64,000 nucleotides of DNA from Gulosibacter molinativorax (GTDB lineage: Bacteria; Actinomycetota; Actinomycetes; Actinomycetales; Microbacteriaceae), in NCBI RefSeq assembly GCF_003010915.2, contig NZ_CP028426.1, forward strand, positions 1,116,001 through 1,180,000, read 5' to 3'. A model generated the notes under the pieces. It was not told the origin of the DNA and made no database searches. It worked only from the letters and a program-made list of their open reading frames with translations. A program made the position numbers and the translations under genes. Numbering within the stretch: the stretch's first letter is position 1; each line of letters opens with the position of its first letter. This document shows, piece by piece, positions 34,067 through 43,327 of this stretch.

Positions 34067-35068
34067 CTATTCGGAGTCCTCGAGAATGCTATCCGGCTGA
34101 ATATCAATGCGCGCGCCGGTGAGCTTCGCGGCGAGTCGCGCGTTCTGCCCCTCTTTGCCGATCGCCAGCGACAGCTGGAAATCGGGCACGAGCGCCCGCA
34201 CGGCCTTCGACTTCTCGTCGAGCACGAACGCACTCGACACCTTCGCAGGGCTGAGCGCGTTCGCCACGAACGTAGCGAGGTCGGGCGAGTAATCGACGAC
34301 GTCGATCTTTTCGCCGGAGAGCTCATTCGTCACGGCGCGCACACGCGCGCCGAGTTCACCGATGCATGCACCCTTGGCGTTGATGCCCTCGACGTTGGCG
34401 CGCACCGCGACCTTCGAGCGATGCCCGGCCTCGCGCGCGAGCGAGACGATCTCGACTACGCCATCCGCGATCTCGGGAACCTCGTGAGCGAACAGCTTGC
34501 GCACAAGCCCCGGGTGGGTCCGCGACACGGTGATCTGCGGCCCGCGCAGCCCGCGTTCCACCTTGGTCACGAACACGCGCAGGCGCGTGCCGTGCGAGTA
34601 GTCCTCACCCGGGACCTGTTCCTCGGGCGGCAGGATCCCCTCGACCGAGCCGAGGTCGACGTGGATCATGCGCGGGTTGGGACCCTGCTGAACCACGCCC
34701 GCCAGGATGTCGCCTTCGCGACCACGGAACTCGCCGAGGACCTTGTCGTCGCCGTGCTCGCGGAGTCGGATGTTGATGACCTGCTTCGCAGCGGCGGCCG
34801 CGATTCGCCCGAAGTCCTCGGGCTCCTCGATCGCCTCGCCGATCTGTTCGCCGTCTTCGTCAAGCTCGGGCACGAGGATGTTCACCTCACCGGTCTTTCG
34901 GTCGAGGTGCACGCGCGAACCCTCGGGCGGCGGAGTCTGACCGGCTTCCTGGGTGGTGTGCTTCTGATATGCCGTCAGGATGGCCTGTTCGAGGATCGAG
35001 GCGAGTTCTTCGAACGGGATCTCTCGCTCGCGTTCGAGCATTCGTAGTACTGCCAGGTCAATCTTCAT
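34067..35068 (-). CDS. nusA: Transcription termination/antitermination factor NusA
   Basis: A 333-residue RNA polymerase-binding factor. An N-terminal RNAP-binding domain (MKIDLAVLRMLEREREIPFEEL), an S1 domain (about residues 115-190) and two KH domains (KGACIGELGARVRAVTNEL; LAIGKEGQNARLAAKLTG) are present. The C-terminal acidic repeats of the E. coli protein are absent, as in other actinobacteria. AAAGGAGC precedes the ATG. The usual upstream rimP is missing; proS is next instead. Confidence 0.97.
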   Translation of the reverse strand: MKIDLAVLRMLEREREIPFEELASILEQAILTAYQKHTTQEAGQTPPPEGSRVHLDRKTGEVNILVPELDEDGEQIGEAIEEPEDFGRIAAAAAKQVINIRLREHGDDKVLGEFRGREGDILAGVVQQGPNPRMIHVDLGSVEGILPPEEQVPGEDYSHGTRLRVFVTKVERGLRGPQITVSRTHPGLVRKLFAHEVPEIADGVVEIVSLAREAGHRSKVAVRANVEGINAKGACIGELGARVRAVTNELSGEKIDVVDYSPDLATFVANALSPAKVSSAFVLDEKSKAVRALVPDFQLSLAIGKEGQNARLAAKLTGARIDIQPDSILEDSE

Positions 35069-35080
35069 TGGCGCTCCTTT

Positions 35081-35121
35081 ATTCAGCTATCGGTATTCAG
35101 CTTTCGGGTATTCAAGTGTCG
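35081..35121. repeat. Short direct repeats in the nusA leader
   Basis: Three near copies starting ATTCA (ATTCAGCTATCGGT, ATTCAGCTTTCGGGT, ATTCAAGTGTCG) directly precede the nusA ribosome-binding site on the minus strand. Confidence 0.5.
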
Positions 35122-35145
35122 CTTGCGCGGGTCCGTGAGGAAAAC

Positions 35146-36957
35146 TCAGCGGACCTTCTGCGCAGCAGCCTCTAAGGATACCTCACGAGCTGCGAGCAGC
35201 GTGGGAACCGCCTCGGCAATCTCAACCTGGGTGCGCTCGTTGGTGCGACGGTTCCACAGCTCGACGATTCCATCGGCGGCGCCGCGACCCGCGATGAGAA
35301 TCCACGGCACGCCGATGAGCTCGGCGTCGCCGAACTTGACGCCCGGCGATTCCTTGGGACGGTCATCCAGCAGCACTTCCAGCCCGGCTGCTTCAACCTC
35401 CGTGGCGAGTTGCTCGGCCACCTGGAATGGCACCCCGCCCTTTCCGGTCGCGACGACGTGCACGTCGTAGGGCGCGACGGCCTCAGGCCAGATGAGCCCA
35501 CAGTCGTCGTGGTTCTGCTCGGCGACGAGCGCGAGATCGCGCGTGACGCCAATGCCGTAGGAGCCCATGGTGACGACGACGAGTTTGCCATTGCGATCGA
35601 GCACCCGCAGGTCCATGGCCTCGGCATACTTGCGGCCGAGCTGGAACACGTGACCGATCTCGGTCCCGCGCTTGGTGGTCACCGGGCCCGAACCGTCGGG
35701 GGCAGGGTCGCCATCGCGCACATCCGCTGCTTCGATGCGGCCATCGGGGACGAAGTCGCGACCCAGTACGAGGCTGTGGACGTGGGTATCCGCGGCGTTC
35801 GCCCCAGCGATCCAGTTCGAGCCCTCGCCGATGCGCGCGTCGAGGTAGTACGGAATGCCCCATTCGCCCTCGGCTCCGAGCACCTGGCGGCCATCCAGCC
35901 ACGGACCGATGTAGCCCGGCACGAGCTGCGGGTGGCGTTTCAGGTCGTCTTCGTTCGCGATCTCGACCTCGCGCGGCGAGAACGCCGCCTCGATTCGGCC
36001 TAGGTCGGCCTCGCGGTCGCCCTCGACGGCAACCACGATGACCTCGCGGTTGCCCTCGTGATCGACGAGCGCCAGGACGACGTGCTTGAGGGTGTCGGCT
36101 GCGGTCCACGCCTTCTCCCCCGCGAGGTCCTGGTTCGCGACCTCGACTAGCGCGGCGATCGTGCTCGCACCCGGGGTGGCGAACGTCGTCGCGGGGCCTT
36201 CCGCGGATGCGTCGCGAGCCGGTGCCTGTGTCGAGACGTACGCCTCAACGTTCGCCGCGTAGCCGCCGGCCGACTCCACGAAGGTGTCCTCGCCGACTTC
36301 GGTGGCGTGCAGGAACTCCTCGGACTTCGACCCGCCCATCGCGCCGGCCTGCGCATCCACAATCACGTACTCGAGGCCGAGGCGCTGGAAGATGCGCTCG
36401 TATGCGTCGCGCTGCTTCTGGTAGCTCTCGTCGAGACCGGCGTCGTCGATGTCGAATGAGTAGGCATCCTTCATCGTGAACTGGCGGCCGCGCAGCAGGC
36501 CCGCGCGAGGGCGCGCCTCGTCGCGGAACTTGTCCTGGATCTGGTAAATCGTCAGCGGGAGGTCCTTGTAGGACGAGTAGAGGTCCTTCACGACCCCCGT
36601 GAACGCTTCCTCGTGCGTGGGCGCGAGCACCATCGGCGAACCCTTGCGATCCTCGAGGCGGAACATCGAGTCGCCGAAGTCGCTCAGTCGGCCCGTCGCC
36701 TCGTACGTCTCGGCGGCGAACAGCGCGGGGAAGATCATTTCCTGCGCCCCGGCGCGCGCCATCTCCTCGCGGACGATCGCTTCTACCTTGTTCTTGACCT
36801 TCAGGCCGAGTGGTAGCCACGCGAAAATTCCCGGAGCTTGGCGGCGGATATACCCCGCGCGCACGAGCAGTCGGTGGCTGGCAACTTCCGCATCCGCCGG
36901 GTCTTCCCGCAGCGTGCGAACGAACAACGTAGTTAGGCGATCAATCACGCCAGCCAT
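35146..36957 (-). CDS. proS: Prolyl-tRNA synthetase (bacterial type)
   Basis: A 603-residue class-II aminoacyl-tRNA synthetase. Motif 2 region [25 protein letters not shown] and the preceding VLAPTHEE are typical. An INS editing domain, which hydrolyses mischarged Ala-tRNA(Pro), occupies about residues 225-400. Motif 3 is in [13 protein letters not shown], and the anticodon-binding domain ends the protein. The start is ATG 36957 ([12 protein letters not shown]). It directly precedes nusA here. Confidence 0.97.
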   Translation of the reverse strand: MAGVIDRLTTLFVRTLREDPADAEVASHRLLVRAGYIRRQAPGIFAWLPLGLKVKNKVEAIVREEMARAGAQEMIFPALFAAETYEATGRLSDFGDSMFRLEDRKGSPMVLAPTHEEAFTGVVKDLYSSYKDLPLTIYQIQDKFRDEARPRAGLLRGRQFTMKDAYSFDIDDAGLDESYQKQRDAYERIFQRLGLEYVIVDAQAGAMGGSKSEEFLHATEVGEDTFVESAGGYAANVEAYVSTQAPARDASAEGPATTFATPGASTIAALVEVANQDLAGEKAWTAADTLKHVVLALVDHEGNREVIVVAVEGDREADLGRIEAAFSPREVEIANEDDLKRHPQLVPGYIGPWLDGRQVLGAEGEWGIPYYLDARIGEGSNWIAGANAADTHVHSLVLGRDFVPDGRIEAADVRDGDPAPDGSGPVTTKRGTEIGHVFQLGRKYAEAMDLRVLDRNGKLVVVTMGSYGIGVTRDLALVAEQNHDDCGLIWPEAVAPYDVHVVATGKGGVPFQVAEQLATEVEAAGLEVLLDDRPKESPGVKFGDAELIGVPWILIAGRGAADGIVELWNRRTNERTQVEIAEAVPTLLAAREVSLEAAAQKVR

Positions 36958-36975
36958 CGTACCGTGACGCTGGGC

Positions 36976-37686
36976 CTACCAAGGTTCGTCGACGCTGCCG
37001 CCGCTGCCGCCCCCGTAGTTGTCGTTTTCTTGGACGTCCTGATCCCGATTTTCCTTATTCTCGTCGAGCCCGTTCTCGAGTTCGTCGAGGGCATCCGGAT
37101 TCGGCTGCTGCTCGGGCTGCGGGGTGCTCTCGGGGTCTTGCTGATCGGGCTGCGGCTGCGACTGTTCGAACTGCTGCAGCTTCTCGAGGATGCGCTCGTG
37201 ACTGTCATCGAGCGAACGGTTCGACGTCGACTGGTCGCACGCCGGATCCTGCGCCTCGATGAGCGCGATGGCCTCTTCATACTTGGCATACGCGCCCTCG
37301 GCGCTGCCCTCCGCCAGGAGCTTGTCGCCCTCGCGCTCGAGGGTGATCGCGAAGTTGGCGCGGATTGGACACTGCTCGGCCGGGGCCGCGAGCTCGAGCG
37401 CGGTCGTGAACTGCGCGCCAGCCTCGGCCAGCGCATCCAGCTCGAGATAGCTCGTGCCCATGTTGTAGTGCGGTTTCCAACGCTCGACGAGGTTGATCAG
37501 CGCGAGCTGGCCCGAGGTATTGAGGGCCTCCTCGTGCTTCTCGTCCTGGTGCTGCGCGATCGCCGTCTTGGCGACGAAGTGCTGGCCGATAAGCAGCACC
37601 CCGAGTGCGCCCGCGAGCAGAACCACGGGCAGGCTCCAGAGCAGGATGCGGCGGCGCAATTTGCGCAGGGTCGTCACGGGTTTCAT
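36976..37686 (-). CDS. Membrane-anchored TPR-like protein of the MoxR/VWA cluster
   Basis: A 236-residue protein with one N-terminal membrane segment (about residues 13-33), a TPR-like helical region containing YNMGTSYLELDALAEAG and AYAKYEEAIALIE (about 65-160), and a Gln/Pro/Asp-rich disordered tail. It corresponds in position to BatC-type TPR proteins that accompany VWA proteins. The ATG 37686 overlaps the upstream VWA stop (ATGA), and GGGAG precedes it. Its partner is probably the VWA pair. Confidence 0.8.
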   Translation of the reverse strand: MKPVTTLRKLRRRILLWSLPVVLLAGALGVLLIGQHFVAKTAIAQHQDEKHEEALNTSGQLALINLVERWKPHYNMGTSYLELDALAEAGAQFTTALELAAPAEQCPIRANFAITLEREGDKLLAEGSAEGAYAKYEEAIALIEAQDPACDQSTSNRSLDDSHERILEKLQQFEQSQPQPDQQDPESTPQPEQQPNPDALDELENGLDENKENRDQDVQENDNYGGGSGGSVDEPW

Positions 37687-38669
37687 TCGAGTTGCTCCCT
37701 CGCGTCGCGAAGCTCGGCAGCCGCGCGGCCGAGCGCCCAGACCTCGGTCAGAAGCACCGCGAGCACGACGAGCGCGAAGATCCAATAGAGCGGGAACGTG
37801 GTGCGCAGCGTCGACTCGCTATCGAGGCTCTGCCCGCGGCCCGGATCAACTTTGGCCGCAACCGGCTGGTCGGCCGCCGTGCGGTGCTGATACGACACGT
37901 TGAGCTCGCCCGCAATCGTCTGGAGCGCCTCCTCATCGATCTGCGATACCGCGTCGCCGCCCTCGTTTTTCCGCACGTACGATCCGGTAGTGCCGTAGCG
38001 ATCGTATTCGCGCATCCTGCCGCCGTCGGCCGTGCCGTAGCCGAACACGGCGCCGCCCTGAATGAGCCCCGCGGAATCCCCGAAGGATTCCGGGCCGGCC
38101 TCGGCCGTGTGTTCGCCGTCGCCGAGGTAGTAGACGACGCGCACGCGGTCGGGGTATTCGGTCGAGGCGCTGTCGAGGATATCCGCGACGAGCTCGGCGG
38201 CAGCACCAATCGAGGTGCCGGATGCGAAGCGCACTTCCTCGGGATACATCGTGTCGAGCGACTGCTGCAACGCGGTCGCGTCGGTCGTGAATGGCAACCG
38301 CTGCACCGCGGCCGAGCCGAAGCTCACGATCGAGTAGCGCGCACCCGGATGCTGCTGCGCGAGGGCGACCACATCCGTCTTCATGCCCTCGAACCGCGGC
38401 TCGGTGCCGTTCCAGTCCTCCGCCGCGGCGGAGGCCGAGTTATCGACGACAAACAGCACGTCGACCGATTCGTCGGCCACCTCGGTCGGCACCGCACCGA
38501 TGCCGGGGCGGAAAAGCGCCGCGATGAGCGCGAGCACCATGACTCCGCGAAGCACCCAGCGCATCCGTGTGGCGCGACTGGCCAGGGCGAGGCTATAGCC
38601 GACCCAGGCGAGGAGCACGATGCCGATCAGGACGAGCGCCCAGGCGGGCAGCATCGGATTGAAGGTCAT
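37683..38669 (-). CDS. VWA domain membrane protein (second of a pair, BatB-like)
   Basis: A 328-residue protein with two N-terminal membrane segments (about 7-25 and 37-52), a von Willebrand A domain and a C-terminal membrane segment (about 288-308). The metal-ion-dependent adhesion site is intact in its first element (DNSAS), with LGDGEH supplying the second acidic position. VWA membrane proteins of this type accompany MoxR ATPases. The start (MTFNPM) overlaps the preceding VWA gene by ATGA. Confidence 0.87.
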   Translation of the reverse strand: MTFNPMLPAWALVLIGIVLLAWVGYSLALASRATRMRWVLRGVMVLALIAALFRPGIGAVPTEVADESVDVLFVVDNSASAAAEDWNGTEPRFEGMKTDVVALAQQHPGARYSIVSFGSAAVQRLPFTTDATALQQSLDTMYPEEVRFASGTSIGAAAELVADILDSASTEYPDRVRVVYYLGDGEHTAEAGPESFGDSAGLIQGGAVFGYGTADGGRMREYDRYGTTGSYVRKNEGGDAVSQIDEEALQTIAGELNVSYQHRTAADQPVAAKVDPGRGQSLDSESTLRTTFPLYWIFALVVLAVLLTEVWALGRAAAELRDAREQLE

Positions 38670-39661
38670 ATGCGCAGCCTCCTCGCGAACACGAGGTACA
38701 CGGGAACCAGGATGAGCATCCACCAGAGCCAGGTTTCGGGCCGGTCGATCACGAGCAGCTGCGGGGCGCCCTCGATCTTATTGGTCTGATCGCTCGTGAT
38801 GTCGTCGACGATCGTGTCGATCGCGCCGTCGTCTTCGAGCGAGAAGTACTGGCCGTCGTGCGACTCGATCACGTTGCGGTACTCGGCGGCGTAGGCGTCG
38901 CCCATGTCGTTCGCGTCGAGCGCGTAGACATTGACGAAGTGTTGCCGGGCGAACTCCGCCGCCTGGGGCAGCGAGACCGTCTGGGAGCCGTTGACCACAT
39001 TATCGGTCGCGAGGATCACCGAGCGCGAGCGGTCGTCGTCGACCGGCTGCCCGCCCTCCGAGGGCGATGCCCCCTCGAACTGCATGACGCACGAGGCGAG
39101 CCCGTCGCCCACGAGCGATGCGCCAGCGTTGTTCAGCGTGCCCGAGTTGAAGTAGGAGGAGTTGACGCCCGTGAGCATCGAGTCGCGCACCTGGGTCAGC
39201 TGCTCCTCGATGAACCGGTAGTCGTCGGTCAGCGGGAACACCGGCACCGCGGATGAGTTCCACAGCACGAGCGACATGCGCTCGCCTTCGAAGCCCGGCA
39301 GCATCTCGAGATACCTGTCAATGACCCGCGCGTCGAAGTCCACCATCGACCCCGAGACGTCGAGGCACAGCACGATGTCGCGATTGTATTTCTCGGGCGT
39401 CTCAACCTTCGTGTAGACCCATCGGGCACTCGCCATCGTCGTCACGCCGATCAGCGCGATCACGACGACCGCCGCCACGATCGCGGCCGCATTGGCCCGG
39501 TCGATCGCCTTGAGGTAGCCCGGCAGTTTCGTGAGTCGCTCGGAGTTCGCGATGGGCACTCCCCCGCGCTTTCGCTTCGGTTCCCACACGAACACCACGA
39601 CCGCGAGGACCACGACGATCGCCGCGACGAGGAACGGCAGCCACCAGTACGCTAGCGCCAT
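38666..39661 (-). CDS. VWA domain membrane protein (first of a pair, BatA-like)
   Basis: A 331-residue protein with N-terminal membrane segments at about 6-26 and 59-78, a VWA domain whose MIDAS begins CLDVSGSM (DxSxS), and a C-terminal membrane helix (WLWWMLILVPVYLVF). It starts inside the end of the next upstream gene and overlaps the following VWA gene by ATGA, so all are coupled. A periplasm-facing or extracytoplasmic VWA domain is expected from topology. Confidence 0.88.
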   Translation of the reverse strand: MALAYWWLPFLVAAIVVVLAVVVFVWEPKRKRGGVPIANSERLTKLPGYLKAIDRANAAAIVAAVVVIALIGVTTMASARWVYTKVETPEKYNRDIVLCLDVSGSMVDFDARVIDRYLEMLPGFEGERMSLVLWNSSAVPVFPLTDDYRFIEEQLTQVRDSMLTGVNSSYFNSGTLNNAGASLVGDGLASCVMQFEGASPSEGGQPVDDDRSRSVILATDNVVNGSQTVSLPQAAEFARQHFVNVYALDANDMGDAYAAEYRNVIESHDGQYFSLEDDGAIDTIVDDITSDQTNKIEGAPQLLVIDRPETWLWWMLILVPVYLVFARRLRI

Positions 39662-40194
39662 CCCGCGAGCACCTCCCTCGCCATGTGGATGCTCTTGCCA
39701 AGATCCTGCTGCGGCTCCGCCCCGAAGACGGCCGGGTAGAACTGCTCGACCGCGCGGGTGGTGCCGCGCAGCTCGGTGCGCCGCAAGTCGCTGAGGGTCA
39801 TGTGGTCCGCAGGGATTCCCGTCGCCTCCGCGACGTATTCGCGCACGACCGCGCTGAGCTGCTCGTGCGCGGCCTTGGGGTCGAGCGTGCCGTTCATCGA
39901 CGCCGTCTCGATCTGCGCGATCTTCGAGTACCCCTCGTGCTGGAGCTTCTCGAGGTCCACCGGCGGCTCGGTCTTGGCCTTCATTTTCGTCGGCTTCGTG
40001 CGCCCCGCGGTGAACAACAACACGAGCACGTAGAACGCGGCGATCAGCGCCAGAATGGCGATCCCGAGCACGAGCCAGAACGGGCTGTAGCCGACGAGCG
40101 GCATGACCTCACCTGGGTTCGGCTCCGGGGTTGGGCTCGCCTGGTTCGGCACGATCGCGGCGAGGAAGTGCTGGATGCGATCAGCGGCGAGCAT
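39652..40194 (-). CDS. Single-span membrane protein of the MoxR/VWA cluster
   Basis: A 180-residue protein with an N-terminal leader, one membrane segment (LVLGIAILALIAAFYVLVLLF, about 41-61), and a cytoplasmic helical domain. It lies where DUF4381-like or related small membrane proteins sit in MoxR operons, between DUF58 and the VWA genes. It overlaps both neighbours. Family assignment is by context and topology, not by motif. Confidence 0.75.
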   Translation of the reverse strand: MLAADRIQHFLAAIVPNQASPTPEPNPGEVMPLVGYSPFWLVLGIAILALIAAFYVLVLLFTAGRTKPTKMKAKTEPPVDLEKLQHEGYSKIAQIETASMNGTLDPKAAHEQLSAVVREYVAEATGIPADHMTLSDLRRTELRGTTRAVEQFYPAVFGAEPQQDLGKSIHMAREVLAGWR

Positions 40195-41092
40195 GCTGCC
40201 TCGCCTTCAGCGCGCGCAGGAGCTGCGGCACCGCATCCTCGTGGCGACCGATGCGCGCGACCGACACACCGCGATGCTCGAGCAGCTCGCGCATGCGCTC
40301 GCGTCGGGTCGCGTACTGCTCGGCGAACTCGCGGCGCAGGCGCGAGTTGTCGCGCAGCATGGACGGCATCTGCCATTCCCCGTCGACGTCGAATACTCGA
40401 CCCTGTCCCTGCACCATGGCGGTCGGGTCGGCATCCAGCACCTCGACCCAGACGAGCTCGTGCTGCGCCGAAAGCGCGACAATCTGCGCCTCGAGTCGCT
40501 CCGAAAGGTCGATCTCGTCGGTCACCACCACAACCAGCGAACGGTGCCGCAGCGTCGCCCGCGCGCGGTCGAGGAGGGCCTCGGTGGACGAGACCGGCGA
40601 CTGGAGCGAGGAGTCGTCGTGAATGTCGCGCAGCATCCGCTCGAGCGCGGCCTCGCTGCTGCGGAAGGGCCGGGCGCGCACCGTCGAGGAATCACCCGCG
40701 ATGAGGCCGACCTCGTCGCCGTGGCGGACCGCGAGGTACCCGAGCGTTCCGGTCACGGTGACGGCGATGTCGCGCTTGAGGTCGCCGCCGAGCGAGTGCG
40801 CCGCCATGTTGCGGCCCGTGTCCACGATGAACATCACGCGGTGGCGCCGTTCATCCGCCCAGCGACGAATCAGCGTGGTCTGCGCGCGGGCCGAGGCTTT
40901 CCAGTCGATGTCGGCCACCGCATCCCCCGGAACATACTCGCGCAGGTCGTCGAAATCGAGGCTGCGGCCACGGTGAATCGACGCGTAGTGGCCGTCGAGG
41001 AGGTGTGTCGCCTTGCGCCGCGAGCGAAGGTAGAGACGCGACTTCACTCGGGTCAGGAGTGACCCAGTCACGGGTGAGACGGGCTGCGTCAC
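40181..41092 (-). CDS. DUF58 domain protein of the MoxR cluster
   Basis: A 303-residue DUF58 protein. The family motif is REYVPGDAVADIDWKASAR around residues 52-70, followed by a VWA-like fold (FIVDTGRNM). DUF58 proteins pair with MoxR AAA+ ATPases and are thought to act on complex assembly, but the client is unknown. GTG 41092 lies 2 nt after the moxR stop. Confidence 0.9.
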   Translation of the reverse strand: MTQPVSPVTGSLLTRVKSRLYLRSRRKATHLLDGHYASIHRGRSLDFDDLREYVPGDAVADIDWKASARAQTTLIRRWADERRHRVMFIVDTGRNMAAHSLGGDLKRDIAVTVTGTLGYLAVRHGDEVGLIAGDSSTVRARPFRSSEAALERMLRDIHDDSSLQSPVSSTEALLDRARATLRHRSLVVVVTDEIDLSERLEAQIVALSAQHELVWVEVLDADPTAMVQGQGRVFDVDGEWQMPSMLRDNSRLRREFAEQYATRRERMRELLEHRGVSVARIGRHEDAVPQLLRALKARQHARR

Positions 41093-41094
41093 GG

Positions 41095-42099
41095 TTATGG
41101 CGTCCGTACCGACGCGAATACCGCGTCGACGATGCGCTCGGGCGTGACACCGGTTGCCTCGGCCTCGTAGCTCAGCAGCGTGCGGTGGCGCAGGATGCGG
41201 TGGCCGAGCCGGCGGACATCCTCGGGGATGACGTGGTCGCGACCCTGCAGGAGCGCCGCCGCCCGCGCGCCCGCGGTGAGGTTAATCGCGGCGCGCGGCG
41301 ATGCACCCACCTCGACCAGCCGGGCGAGCTCGGGTTCGAGGTACTGCTCGACGTGACGGGTCACGTAGGTCAGCGACACGATGTACTCGGTGATCGCGGG
41401 GTCGACGTAGACGCGCTTGGTGAGTGCCTGGAGGTCGAGGATGTTCTCGAGCGAGGCGACCGGTTCCTGTTCCTCTTCGAATACCCCAGCGTCGATGCGC
41501 CGGAGAATCTCGGCCTCCTCGGCGGGCGTCGGATAGTCGAGGACATCCTTGAGCATGAAGCGGTCGAGCTGCGCCTCGGCGAGGACGTAGGTGCCTTCCT
41601 GCTCGATAGGGTTCTGGGTTGCGATGACGAGGAACGGCTTGGGCAGCGGGAAGCGCTCGCCGCCGATCGTCGTCTGGCGCTCCTGCATCGCCTCGAGCAT
41701 GGCGGATTGCGTCTTCGCGCTCGAGCGGTTGACCTCATCGAGCAGCACGAAGTTCGCGTGCACCGGGCCGAGCTTCGTGACGAACTCATTGCGCTGCGCG
41801 TCATAGATCTGCGTGCCAATGATGTCGCTCGGCAACAGATCGGGGGTGCACTGGATGCGCCGGAACGACCCGCCGATCGAAGCGGCGAGTGCCTCGGCCG
41901 CGGTCGTCTTCGCGAGCCCCGGCACCGACTCGAGCAGCACGTGGCCGCCCGTCAGCAGCGCAATGAGTAGCGTCTCGCGCAGTTGCAATTGGCCCACGAC
42001 CTTGCCGCTGAAGGCCTGCACGATATCGCCGATGACCTCTTTCGCTGAGGCAAGTTCTGCAGGCGTAATCCGCTGGCGTGGTGAAGTCATGACTGCCAT
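41095..42099 (-). CDS. MoxR-family AAA+ ATPase
   Basis: A 334-residue AAA+ ATPase of the MoxR/RavA group. Walker A is ESVPGLAKTT, Walker B FVLLDEVNRS and sensor 1 IATQNPIEQEGTY, with the C-terminal lid at ASPRAAINL. MoxR ATPases act as chaperones for VWA-domain proteins, and this one heads a coupled DUF58-VWA-VWA-TPR run. The first of two ATGs (42099) is preferred because GGAAGG lies six nucleotides upstream. Confidence 0.94.
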   Translation of the reverse strand: MAVMTSPRQRITPAELASAKEVIGDIVQAFSGKVVGQLQLRETLLIALLTGGHVLLESVPGLAKTTAAEALAASIGGSFRRIQCTPDLLPSDIIGTQIYDAQRNEFVTKLGPVHANFVLLDEVNRSSAKTQSAMLEAMQERQTTIGGERFPLPKPFLVIATQNPIEQEGTYVLAEAQLDRFMLKDVLDYPTPAEEAEILRRIDAGVFEEEQEPVASLENILDLQALTKRVYVDPAITEYIVSLTYVTRHVEQYLEPELARLVEVGASPRAAINLTAGARAAALLQGRDHVIPEDVRRLGHRILRHRTLLSYEAEATGVTPERIVDAVFASVRTP

Positions 42100-42160
42100 C
42101 GTAAGCCTTCCGAGCTGCGCGGGCCCAGGATGGTCGGCCCAGGATAGTTCCCGCGATCGG

Positions 42161-43306
42161 CTACGTCAGCACCTCGGGTGAGCCGACCTCATCCCGCGGC
42201 ATGTCGGCCGCGATGCGCTCGGCTTCGGCGATGAGCGTTTCCACGATTTCCGATTCGGGCACCGTGCGAATCACCTCGCCCTTCACGAAAATCTGGCCCT
42301 TGCCGTTGCCGCTCGCGACGCCGAGGTCCGCCTCGCGCGCCTCCCCCGGTCCGTTCACAACGCAGCCCATGACGGCGACACGGATGGGCACGGTGAGGTG
42401 CTTGAGGCCCTCCTGCACAGACTCGGCGAGGGTGTACACATCCACCTGGGCGCGCCCGCACGAGGGGCACGAGACGATCTCGAGGCGGCGCTCGCGCAGG
42501 TTGAGGGACTGCAGAATCTGCAGCCCAACCTTGATCTCCTCGACGGGCGGAGCCGACAGCGAAACTCGGATGGTGTCGCCGATGCCGTCGGCGAGGAGCG
42601 AGCCGAAGGCGACCGCGGACTTGATCGTGCCCTGGAACGCCGGGCCGGCCTCGGTGACGCCGAGGTGGAGCGGCCAGTCGCCGCGCTCGGAGAGCATCCG
42701 GTAGGCCTTCACCATGACAACCGGGTCGTTGTGCTTGACCGAGATGCCGAACTCGTGGAAGCCGTGTTCCTCGAAGAGGCTCGCCTCCCACACCGCCGAC
42801 TCAACGAGGGCCTCCGCGGTGGGCCGACCGTACTTCTCGAGCAGCGAGGGCTCGAGGGAGCCGGCGTTCACGCCGATGCGCAGCGCCACGCCCGCGTCGC
42901 CCGCGGCCTTCGCGATCTCGCCGACCTGGTCGTCAAATTTCCGGATATTGCCCGGGTTGACGCGCACGCCCGCGCAGCCGGCGTCGATCGCTTGGAAAAC
43001 GTAGTTGGGCTGGAAGTGGATGTCGGCGATCACCGGGATCGGGCTCTTCATCGCGATGATCTTCAGCGCGTCCGCATCCTCCTTGCGGGGCACGGCGACG
43101 CGAACGATATCGCAGCCCGCGGCAGTGAGCTCGGCGATCTGCTGCAGCGTCGCATTGATGTCGTGCGTGGGCGTTGTCGTCATCGACTGCACCGTCACGG
43201 GCGCGTCGCCACCGACGTAGAGCGAGCCCACCTTGACCTTCCGCGTCTTCTTGCGCGGGGTGATCAGTTCGGGGATCTTGGGCATTCCGAGGTTCACTGC
43301 GGTCAC
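42161..43306 (-). CDS. ispG: (E)-4-hydroxy-3-methylbut-2-enyl-diphosphate synthase IspG (GcpE)
   Basis: A 381-residue [4Fe-4S] enzyme of the MEP isoprenoid pathway. A TIM-barrel part ([18 protein letters not shown]) is followed by the cysteine-bearing C-terminal region ([22 protein letters not shown]). GTG 43306 lies six nucleotides after TAGACT, so it may be leaderless even though it follows rseP. With dxr and rseP it forms the conserved dxr-rseP-ispG block. Confidence 0.97.
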   Translation of the reverse strand: MTAVNLGMPKIPELITPRKKTRKVKVGSLYVGGDAPVTVQSMTTTPTHDINATLQQIAELTAAGCDIVRVAVPRKEDADALKIIAMKSPIPVIADIHFQPNYVFQAIDAGCAGVRVNPGNIRKFDDQVGEIAKAAGDAGVALRIGVNAGSLEPSLLEKYGRPTAEALVESAVWEASLFEEHGFHEFGISVKHNDPVVMVKAYRMLSERGDWPLHLGVTEAGPAFQGTIKSAVAFGSLLADGIGDTIRVSLSAPPVEEIKVGLQILQSLNLRERRLEIVSCPSCGRAQVDVYTLAESVQEGLKHLTVPIRVAVMGCVVNGPGEAREADLGVASGNGKGQIFVKGEVIRTVPESEIVETLIAEAERIAADMPRDEVGSPEVLT

Positions 43307-43312
43307 GCGGAC

Positions 43313-43318
43313 AGTCTA
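43313..43318 (-). promoter_or_regulatory. Candidate -10 box for leaderless ispG
   Basis: Minus-strand TAGACT six nucleotides before GTG 43306, in the 21-nt rseP-ispG gap. A GATTGT hexamer 17 nt further upstream, inside rseP, could be a weak -35. Confidence 0.45.
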
Positions 43319-43327
43319 CGTCCCGCG

